Assembly: GCA_020851855.1 (NCBI GenBank)
Contig: JADZBY010000325.1
Coordinates: forward strand, 1-5,550
DNA length: 5,550 nucleotides
Direction: 5' to 3'
Origin: Anaerolineae bacterium
GTDB taxonomy: Bacteria > Chloroflexota > Anaerolineae > Aggregatilineales > UBA2796
Shown here: positions 1 to 5,550 of the stretch, one piece after another
How positions within the stretch are numbered: position 1 is the first letter of the stretch
Layout of the letters: every line of letters begins with the position of its first letter
Program-made: the position numbers and the translations under genes
The notes under the pieces: model-generated
Told to the model about the DNA's origin: nothing
What the model saw: only the letters and a program-made list of their open reading frames with translations
Databases searched by the model: none

Positions 1-3000
1 ATGCCCTGGTACAGGCGCGTATTTTCGATGGCGAAGGCCGCCTGCGCCGCGAAAAGCTCGATAGGCCGTAGCTCCGCTTCGCTGGGCGGCTTGCCGTCCT
101 GCGGCGAATCCATGGCGATGATGCCCACCAGACGGCTCTGATCCAGGCCGTAGAGCGGCAGGTACAGCGTGTCGAGCGGATGCCAGCGGTCGGGTGTGGC
201 CGGCTCGTCGCTGGCGGGGGTCTCGATGCCGGCCATGAGCTTGTTTTCCGTCACCAGCGGGTCGCTGTGCCGGACGTAATAGGCCTGGCCGATACGGTAA
301 CGGCGGAACTCCGGGTCGGCCAGGCGCTCGCGCCAGACGACGCCGGACAGCAGGCTGGCCCGCAGCCGGGCGGCTTCGTCCCGACCGAACCCCGCCGTGA
401 TCAACTCGGCAGGCTCAAATTCGGGGCCGCGCAGCGTGATGGCCACCCGGCCCCACCCGGCGGCGTGGATGCCGTCGGCGACCACTTGCAGGCGCGAGGG
501 AATATCCGGCGCGCGCTGAATCTCGCTGGCGACCAGGTGCATCTGTTCCAGCCGGTCGCGCTCGCGCGTCGCCGCCACGGCCTGACTCTGGTAGGCCTGC
601 ACCAGTTGAAAGTTTTCGATGGCAAACGCGGCCTGCGAGGCGAAGGTTTCGAGCGCCTCAATCGTGCGGCGGGACGGGCGGCGGCCATCGCGCGGCGCAT
701 CGACGCTGATCACGCCGATCAACTCGCCCGACGAACTGAGCAGCGGCACGACGAGCACGTCTTCCGGCTGCCACGCGCGCGGGCCGCTCGCCGGGCGGAG
801 CAGGCTTGCCGGGCTGCGGCCAAGCGGCGCGCTCTCCGCGGACTCCTGCGCCACATCGGGCAGCTCTTCGCCGGGGATGAAATACGAGCTGCTCACCTGG
901 TAGCGCGGCTGGATCAGGCGCGTTTCGAGAAAATCGAGCGACGGCGTGGTCTTGCGCGCCTGTTCCCACTCGCTGAGCGGCAGGCCGGACTGCGCCACGC
1001 GGCGGCTCACCCCGGCGGCGCGGTCCACCAGGCTGATCACGACCACGTTGAAGCCGACCGTATCGCTGATGCCATGCGCGACGGCTTCCAGCACATCCTC
1101 AATCGGCTCGCCAGAGCGCAACATGCGGCCCAGTTCAAAAATTTGCGTCAGCTGGTCGTTGCGCTGCGTCAGCAGGTCGGCGCGGTCCAGTTGCTCCCGG
1201 TAACGCGCCTCGTTGCCATAGGCGATGGCGATCTGGTTGACCAGCGTCTTGAGGAAGTCCTGAGTCTGGAGCGTGAACGCGCCCGACGAGCGCGAATAGA
1301 TGTGCAACACGCCCACGATCTGCTCACCAAACGCCACCGGCGCGGCGATGGCCGTGCGCGCATCGGGCGGTTGCGGGTCAAATTCCGCCTCGCCATAGTC
1401 CGCAACGGTCACCACGGACTTCTGATAGAGCGCGCGCCGCTCGATGCCCACCAGTTCGCCCTGAAGGCTGCTCATGCCGATGCGGCGCTCGATCTCCGGC
1501 GTGGCCGGGTTCGCCCACTCGTTTTGCGGGCGCAACAGGGCAATGCTGGCGTCGGCGGCGCGCGTCGTATTCTCGGCCTCGTCGCGGATGACTTCCAGGA
1601 TTCGGCCAAATTCTGTGGTGCGGTTCAGTTCGGCGCTGATGCGCGTGATGGCGTCCAGTTCCAGGATGCGGGCGCGCACATCCGCATCGGTGGCCTGGTA
1701 CAGCCGGTGGCGGTCCACCGCCGCCGCCATCTGCCCGGCGATGGCTTCCGCCTTGCGCAGGTCGTCCGGCTCAAACGGGTAATCGGTGCGCCGCGCGATG
1801 GTCAATTCCCCGATGCCGCGCTCGCTGATGACCAGCGGGACCTGGAGCATCACGTTGAAGTTAAATCGCTCGATCAGCGCGCGCAGGACGGGCATCAGAC
1901 GTGGGTCGGCGCGCAGGTTATTGCTCATGAACGGGCGGCGCGACACCACGACGCTGCTCTGCGAGCCGGGCGCGAACGTGTCGATGACGTACGGCTCTTT
2001 CAGGTCGTCCAGGCCAATCGTCCACTCCGGGCGGATGTACAATTCGCCGCTGCGCTCGTCCAGCAAGCCCACCGCGCAGATATCGGCATCCAGCATCCGG
2101 CTGGTTTCGCCCACCACTTCCTGGATCGTGGCGTCCAGCGACAGCCCTTGCGAGACGACCTCGCCAATGCGTTGCAGACTCTCCGCCTGGTCGGCCAGCA
2201 GGCGGCTTTCAAGCTGGAGCCGCGCGTTGTCGATGATCACGGCGGCCTGCGCGGCGTACACCGTCAGCACGCGCGCGTCAACCTCGACAAAATCGCGCCC
2301 GTCCAGCCGGTTCGACACCTGCACCACGCCCAGCCGCCGCCCACCCAGGATCAGCGGGACCATCATCGTCTGGCGCACGCCGACGAGCATGGCCAGTTTG
2401 TCCAGCCCGCTCTCCCGCAGGATCGGGTCGGAGCGCAACTCGTTGCTGATCCAGAAGTCGTCTTCGTGGAAGATGCGGCTGAAGCTCGTGCCGGGGACCA
2501 GCCCGATCTGGTAGTGCCGCACCAACTCCGGATCGACGCCGTAGAAGGGCGGACGGCTGACCAGCTCGCCTGCTTTCTCGTCGTAGAGCAGGATGCCGCA
2601 CATCTGGGCGTTCATCAGCTTGGCAATGCGCTCGTTCATCTGGCTGTAGAGCGCGTCCACGTCCTGCAAGGAGCCGATAGCCCGGCTGATCTCCTGCAAA
2701 CCGGACAATTCGCCCTCGCGGCTCTGCTCTTCTTCGTAAAGCCGCGCATTCTCCACGACGATGGCCACCTGAGAGGCGAACACCGTCAGCAGACGCAGGT
2801 CGTTTTCGCTGAAGCCGCTCCCGTCGCGTTTGTTGGCGACCTGGACCACGCCAAAACTGCGCGTGCCAACCCGCATACTCACCAGCGCGGTGGTGCGCAC
2901 GCCAACGGCTTCGGCAAGGCTCAGCAGGCCGGTTTGTTGCACCAGATCGTCGGCGCGCACGTTGTTCGAATACCACCACTCGCCGGAATCGTACAGCGAG

Positions 3001-4187
3001 CGCTGGACCGTGCCCGGCGTGACCGGGATGTGATACATGGCCACGATGGCATCCGGCACGCCCGCAAACGGCGGCTGGCCGACCAGCGCGTCCTGGTCCG
3101 GGTCGTAGAGCAGCAGGCCGCACATCTCGACGTTCATCAGCGCGGCGATGCGGTCGGTCAGTTGCGCGTACATCTGCCGCCGGTCGCGCACCAGGCTCAT
3201 CACCTGCGCGATCTGTTGCAGGCCGCTCAATTCGGCCACGCGCTCGCTCTGCGTATCGTACAGGCGCGAGTTTTCGATGGCGACGGCGGTCGGGCCGGCC
3301 ACACCCTGCAGGAGCGCCATGTCTTCGTGGTCGAAGGCCACGCGGCTGCGGCTGCCCAGTTCCAGCGTGCCGATGAAACGATCCCCGACGATGAGCGGCA
3401 CGCCGATGAAGGACTGGAACGGGTACTCGTTGAGCTTGGGCCGCACATCCAGCCGCAGCCGGGCATCGGCGATCAGCAACGGCTGGCGGTAGCGCGCGAT
3501 CCAGCCGCTATAGCTGTCGTCAAGGTGGTAGACGCCGTCGGTGCTGTCGAATTGCTCAAAATAGGCGCTCTCTCCGACGCGGCCTTTGGAGCGTAGAATC
3601 TGCAGGTCCTCGTCCCAGAGCGTCACTTCGCCCACGTCGTACGGGATGGCCGTATTGATGGCGGTCAGGATCGCGTCGAGCATCTCGTCAAGGCGGTAGT
3701 TGGCGCTGATGATCTCGCCGATCTCGCTGGCGACGGTCATCGCCTTGACCGGATCGAGCATATTGGGCGTGTGGCTGGCCGCGACCAGTTCGCGCATGAC
3801 GATGACCATCTGCGGCTGGTCGGGCCGGGGGATGTAGTGGGATGTGGCCTCGACGCGGCGCGCGCCGATGCGGAAGGATGCCTGCCCTTCGGTGCTGAAC
3901 AATTCGAGGAAGGTATCGGCGGGCTGCACCGAGTCCGCGAGCAATTCGAGGTCCGGCTCGCCGCCGTTCATGCCGAACCAGGTGCGCGCTTTGGGATTGG
4001 CGAAGACCAGCCGCCCGCGCCCTTCGGCGACGATGATCGCGTCGTCGTTGTCGAGCAGGTTCACCTGGACGATGGACTCCGGCAGCGTCTCGACGAAGCG
4101 CTCGTTTTCCTTGCGCAAGCGCGCCAGCAAGTACACCGCGCCGAATAAGCTGATGCCGACGATGGCCAGAAGGAATACGTAGCCCAT
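1..4187 (-). CDS. Membrane-anchored PAS / multi-GAF sensor protein, C-terminus outside window (partial)
   Basis: An unbroken frame of 1,395 full codons runs from ATG at 4187 off the left edge; an in-frame TAG at 4235-4233 precedes it, and a weak GGGAA (4199-4195) lies 7 bases before the ATG. Residues 3-22 form one hydrophobic helix followed by RLRK, predicting a membrane anchor with the rest cytoplasmic. Residues 50-135 look like a PAS fold (GRLVFANPKARTWFG). Seven GAF-like domains follow, at about 150-310, 325-485, 491-657, 662-828, 839-992, 1014-1192 and 1217-1395. Most end in a helix resembling AIENxRLY (for example at 303-310), and each restarts with a short amphipathic helix such as ELSGLQ. 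GAF domains bind small ligands or mediate dimerisation; the ligands here are unknown. No histidine-kinase, GGDEF or phosphatase domain is visible, so any output domain lies beyond the edge. Sensor histidine kinase is the likeliest full-length identity but is not shown. Confidence 0.93.
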   Translation of the reverse strand, partial: MGYVFLLAIVGISLFGAVYLLARLRKENERFVETLPESIVQVNLLDNDDAIIVAEGRGRLVFANPKARTWFGMNGGEPDLELLADSVQPADTFLELFSTEGQASFRIGARRVEATSHYIPRPDQPQMVIVMRELVAASHTPNMLDPVKAMTVASEIGEIISANYRLDEMLDAILTAINTAIPYDVGEVTLWDEDLQILRSKGRVGESAYFEQFDSTDGVYHLDDSYSGWIARYRQPLLIADARLRLDVRPKLNEYPFQSFIGVPLIVGDRFIGTLELGSRSRVAFDHEDMALLQGVAGPTAVAIENSRLYDTQSERVAELSGLQQIAQVMSLVRDRRQMYAQLTDRIAALMNVEMCGLLLYDPDQDALVGQPPFAGVPDAIVAMYHIPVTPGTVQRSLYDSGEWWYSNNVRADDLVQQTGLLSLAEAVGVRTTALVSMRVGTRSFGVVQVANKRDGSGFSENDLRLLTVFASQVAIVVENARLYEEEQSREGELSGLQEISRAIGSLQDVDALYSQMNERIAKLMNAQMCGILLYDEKAGELVSRPPFYGVDPELVRHYQIGLVPGTSFSRIFHEDDFWISNELRSDPILRESGLDKLAMLVGVRQTMMVPLILGGRRLGVVQVSNRLDGRDFVEVDARVLTVYAAQAAVIIDNARLQLESRLLADQAESLQRIGEVVSQGLSLDATIQEVVGETSRMLDADICAVGLLDERSGELYIRPEWTIGLDDLKEPYVIDTFAPGSQSSVVVSRRPFMSNNLRADPRLMPVLRALIERFNFNVMLQVPLVISERGIGELTIARRTDYPFEPDDLRKAEAIAGQMAAAVDRHRLYQATDADVRARILELDAITRISAELNRTTEFGRILEVIRDEAENTTRAADASIALLRPQNEWANPATPEIERRIGMSSLQGELVGIERRALYQKSVVTVADYGEAEFDPQPPDARTAIAAPVAFGEQIVGVLHIYSRSSGAFTLQTQDFLKTLVNQIAIAYGNEARYREQLDRADLLTQRNDQLTQIFELGRMLRSGEPIEDVLEAVAHGISDTVGFNVVVISLVDRAAGVSRRVAQSGLPLSEWEQARKTTPSLDFLETRLIQPRYQVSSSYFIPGEELPDVAQESAESAPLGRSPASLLRPASGPRAWQPEDVLVVPLLSSSGELIGVISVDAPRDGRRPSRRTIEALETFASQAAFAIENFQLVQAYQSQAVAATRERDRLEQMHLVASEIQRAPDIPSRLQVVADGIHAAGWGRVAITLRGPEFEPAELITAGFGRDEAARLRASLLSGVVWRERLADPEFRRYRIGQAYYVRHSDPLVTENKLMAGIETPASDEPATPDRWHPLDTLYLPLYGLDQSRLVGIIAMDSPQDGKPPSEAELRPIELFAAQAAFAIENTRLYQG

Positions 4188-4257
4188 GTCACAATTCCCA
4201 CATATTCGGCGCCCGGTTCCCTGGGTCAGGTTCTAGTACCACAACTTGGAAAGAACT

Positions 4258-4350
4258 CCCCCTAACCCCGCCCTTCCCCCATCAAGAAGGGAAGGGAAAA
4301 CCGGCTCTCTTAGCCCCTCCCTCTTCATGGGGGAGGGGTTAGGGTGGGGG
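4258..4350. repeat. Three-stem palindromic repeat element A (REP/MITE-like)
   Basis: This element has the same plan as element B on a smaller scale. The foot pairs CCCTAA (4260-4265) with TTAGGG (4339-4344), continuing past a bulged T4345 into CC/GG. Hairpin A1 pairs CCCTTCCC (4271-4278) with GGGAAGGG (4289-4296). Hairpin A2 pairs CCCCTCCC (4314-4321) with GGGAGGGG (4331-4338). An alternative long-range pairing of CCCCCAT (4276-4282) with ATGGGGG (4327-4333) is also possible. The low-complexity composition allows several registers, so the exact fold is less certain than for element B. Confidence 0.6.
4329..4350 (+). other. G-quadruplex motif in the spacer
   Basis: Four G-tracts lie in 22 bases on the plus strand: 4329-4333 (5 G), 4335-4338 (4 G), 4342-4344 (3 G) and 4346-4350 (5 G). 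They are separated by loops of 1, 3 and 1 bases, which fits the standard G3+ N1-7 rule with very short loops. The plus strand is the template strand for both flanking genes, so a folded quadruplex would stand in the path of polymerase moving from the regulator toward the sensor gene. It overlaps the right half of element A. Function is inferred only. Confidence 0.6.
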
Positions 4351-4401
4351 AAACGACCCTGAATCCTCACCAAGTGAATGTACTAGAGTGTGTCTGCAAA
4401 C

Positions 4402-4540
4402 CCTCACCCCCGGCCCCTCTCCACGACTGCCACCCCAGAGGCGGCCCCGACAGTCGTAGAGAGGGGAGCCTGCCCGCCCTTTGCCGCGCCTTCCCCCTCT
4501 CTACGCGGTGCTCCGCGTGGAGAGGGGCCAGGGGGTGAGG
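4402..4540. repeat. Three-stem palindromic repeat element B (REP/MITE-like)
   Basis: Terminal arms 4402-4425 (starts CCTCACCCCC) and 4516-4540 (ends GGGGGTGAGG) are inverted copies differing only by one extra base, A4530. Inside are two hairpins. B1 pairs 4414-4429 with 4451-4466: 16 pairs with one C-A mismatch at 4422/4458. B2 pairs 4494-4508 with 4513-4527: 15 pairs including one T-G wobble at 4502/4519, with loop TGCT. The outermost 12 pairs (4402-4413 with 4528-4540) then form the foot of a Y shape. A 27-base pyrimidine-rich segment (4467-4493) joins the hairpins. No protein is encoded that I can support. The form matches small non-autonomous or REP-like repeats; copies elsewhere in the genome cannot be seen from here. 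Confidence 0.75.
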
Positions 4541-4569
4541 CCAGAAGCACATAACAGCGTCTGAGGCAG

Positions 4570-4600
4570 GGCGACGATTGCATTGCGCTCATTCGTCGCC
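4570..4600 (-). terminator. Inverted repeat after the response regulator stop; possible terminator
   Basis: On the minus strand GGCGACGA (4600-4593) pairs with TCGTCGCC (4577-4570). After one A-A mismatch two more pairs (TG/CA) form, leaving a 9-base loop. The stem begins 12 bases past the TAA of the response regulator, a normal position for a terminator or an RNA 3'-end stabiliser. No U-run follows, so a classical intrinsic terminator is not supported. It may slow or stabilise the 3' end rather than terminate. Confidence 0.4.
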
Positions 4601-4612
4601 GTGCCTTCCCCT

Positions 4613-5524
4613 TTACCACGTCGTATCCACCGGCTCGGTTGGCGCACCCGCCGGTTTGCGGCGCGCTTCGGCGGCCAACTCTGTGATCTCGCGGATATCG
4701 GCAAAGCGCTGCGTCGCGTTGGACACCACGCCGATGCCCAACGTCATCAGGGGCCGCGTCTCGCCGTTTTCGAGCATGATGTGCCCGCGCTCCCGGTCGA
4801 TGAACGAATAATGCTGCTTGACTTCCTCGTCAAAGCGCTCGACCAGCCGGTCGCGCATCTGCTGCGCTTTCGTCGAATACGTGATGATCACGAAGTTGTC
4901 GTTGCCGGCGTGGCCGATGAAGTCATCCGGCGAGCCGAACTCGTCCACCACTTCGGTGAGCACGAGCGCCGCGAAGCGCAGCAATTCCGTGCAGGCCAAC
5001 ATGCCGTACACTTCCTGGAAGGCATCGAACTGGTTGATCTTGATGTCCATGTAGGACCAGGTGGCCGAGGCGCGCATGAGCAAGCGCAATTGGTCCTCGA
5101 TCAGGCGGCTGCTGGGCAGGTTCGAGCGCGGGTCCATACTCTTCTCGCGGTCGGTGCGCTCGATGGCGTTCTTGACGCGCAGCTTCAGCTCTTCGATGTC
5201 AAAGGGCTTGGTGATGTAATCGTCCGCGCCGAGTTCCAGGCCCGCGATCCGGTCCGAACGCTCGTCGCGCTGGGTCAGGAAGATGATCGGGATGTGGCTG
5301 GTGCGCGTGGTCTGGCGCAGCTCGCGGCACACCGTGTAGCCGTCCATATCCGGCAGCATGATGTCGAGCACGATCAACTGGGGAAGTTGGCGGCGCGTCA
5401 GAGTCAGCGCGTCGCCGCCGCGTGGCGCGACCTGGACTTCGTACCCCTGCCCGCTGAAGTAGATGCGCAGCATGTTGGAGATGTCGAAGTCGTCTTCCAC
5501 TACCAGGATGCGTCCCTTGCTCAC
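4613..5524 (-). CDS. Response regulator: REC domain plus degenerate GGDEF-like domain
   Basis: This 303-residue cytoplasmic protein has a complete REC domain at residues 4-122: acidic pair D11/D12, phosphoacceptor D54 in LIVLDIMLPDMDG, T84, Y103 and K106-P107. It should be phosphorylated on D54 by a histidine kinase. Residues 130-290 resemble a GGDEF fold: DPRSNLPS at 131 for the usual D-LTGLPN, KINQFDAFQEVYG at 162-174 for the DIDHFKxxNDxxG strand, AGNDNF at 206-211 for GGDEF, and TLGIGVV at 261-267 for the late conserved strand. The first metal Asp is Lys162 and the signature Glu is Asn210, and no RxxD inhibitory site precedes the motif, so cyclase activity is unlikely. No DNA-binding domain is present; output is probably through protein contact or nucleotide sensing. 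The GTG start is set by GGAGG six bases upstream; the gene ends at TAA. It lies upstream of, and co-oriented with, the GAF sensor gene. Confidence 0.95.
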   Translation of the reverse strand: MSKGRILVVEDDFDISNMLRIYFSGQGYEVQVAPRGGDALTLTRRQLPQLIVLDIMLPDMDGYTVCRELRQTTRTSHIPIIFLTQRDERSDRIAGLELGADDYITKPFDIEELKLRVKNAIERTDREKSMDPRSNLPSSRLIEDQLRLLMRASATWSYMDIKINQFDAFQEVYGMLACTELLRFAALVLTEVVDEFGSPDDFIGHAGNDNFVIITYSTKAQQMRDRLVERFDEEVKQHYSFIDRERGHIMLENGETRPLMTLGIGVVSNATQRFADIREITELAAEARRKPAGAPTEPVDTTW

Positions 5525-5530
5525 AGCGTA

Positions 5531-5535
5531 CCTCC
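5531..5535 (-). promoter_or_regulatory. Ribosome binding site of the response regulator
   Basis: The minus strand reads GGAGG, then TACGCT, then GTG. The perfect Shine-Dalgarno core at a six-base spacing fixes the GTG at 5524 as the start, although it is not ATG. The encoded protein then begins MSKGRILVVEDD, with the normal short lead into the first strand of a REC domain. Confidence 0.88.
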
Positions 5536-5550
5536 ACCGGGCGTGCGGGG

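Larger units (their letters stand above)
4188..4612. other. Non-coding spacer between regulator and sensor genes
   Basis: These 425 bases contain no credible gene; the short open frames here lie inside the palindromes. Contents in transcription order are the hairpin near 4600-4570, element B, about 50 bases of unstructured sequence (4352-4401), element A, and a lead of about 70 bases into the sensor gene. I looked for -35/-10 boxes in 4188-4260 and 4352-4401 on the minus strand and found none convincing. Whether the sensor has its own promoter or depends on read-through from the regulator is therefore open. Confidence 0.7.

Noticed and set aside
1786..2514. 242-residue plus-strand open frame
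   Set aside because: It lies opposite GAF3-GAF5 and is a Ser/Arg-rich shadow with no domain or ribosome binding site that I could see.
2598..3122. Cys356 and Cys530 of GAF2 and GAF3 as bilin-binding (phytochrome-type) cysteines
   Set aside because: They sit in the early strand (MCGxLLYD), not in the later bilin-attachment site of phytochromes or cyanobacteriochromes, and Cys is common at this position in ordinary GAF domains.
2278..3123. 281-residue minus-strand open frame
   Set aside because: It is a different frame of the same strand inside the GAF gene. Its product is Arg/Gly/Pro-rich low-complexity sequence, the usual product of shifted high-GC coding DNA.
180..3596. 1,138-residue plus-strand open frame as a gene
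   Set aside because: It is in exact antisense codon register with the GAF gene, its product is rich in R, A, H, D and Q without recognisable domains, and it ends opposite a rare CTA codon. The minus-strand frame shows repeated GAF and PAS motifs.
4258..4540. CRISPR array
   Set aside because: The repeats are inverted, of different lengths and not evenly spaced with unique spacers.
4402..4540. Intrinsic terminator
   Set aside because: The stems are strong, but neither strand has a U-run directly after either hairpin, and the symmetrical Y architecture fits a repeat element better.
4344..4704. Several 60-70-residue open frames on both strands in the spacer
   Set aside because: They run through the palindromic elements and into the regulator gene in other frames. 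Their products simply read out the repeat arms.
4613..5134. DNA-binding output domain in the response regulator
   Set aside because: The C-terminal half has no helix-turn-helix or winged-helix pattern and instead follows the strand order of a GGDEF domain.

Overview
The window is high-GC bacterial DNA carrying two co-oriented minus-strand signalling genes separated by a 425-base spacer full of palindromic repeats. A protein built almost wholly from chained GAF domains, next to a response regulator with an eroded GGDEF-like domain, and C-rich/G-rich palindromes between genes, together recall Chloroflexota (Anaerolineae or Chloroflexia type). That placement is an inference from style; no marker gene is present.

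Read in the direction of transcription (right to left): (1) positions 5524-4613 encode a 303-residue response regulator, a REC domain followed by a degenerate GGDEF-fold domain, starting at GTG behind a strong GGAGG. Its GTG overlaps a TGA of a frame entering from the right edge, so an upstream coupled gene may end there. (2) Positions 4612-4188 hold no gene but contain a short hairpin just after the regulator stop and two Y-shaped inverted-repeat elements of similar architecture, one of which includes a strong G-quadruplex motif. (3) Positions 4187-1 are a single uninterrupted frame of at least 1,395 codons that leaves the window at the left edge. It encodes one N-terminal membrane helix, a PAS-like domain and seven successive GAF-like domains; its C-terminus and any output domain lie outside.

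The probable joint role is sensing and phosphorelay: the GAF protein would integrate several inputs at the inner face of the membrane, and the regulator could receive phosphate from it or from another kinase. No kinase domain is visible, so the pairing is inferred from adjacency only. The long plus-strand open frame over the GAF gene (180-3596) is an antisense shadow of that gene.
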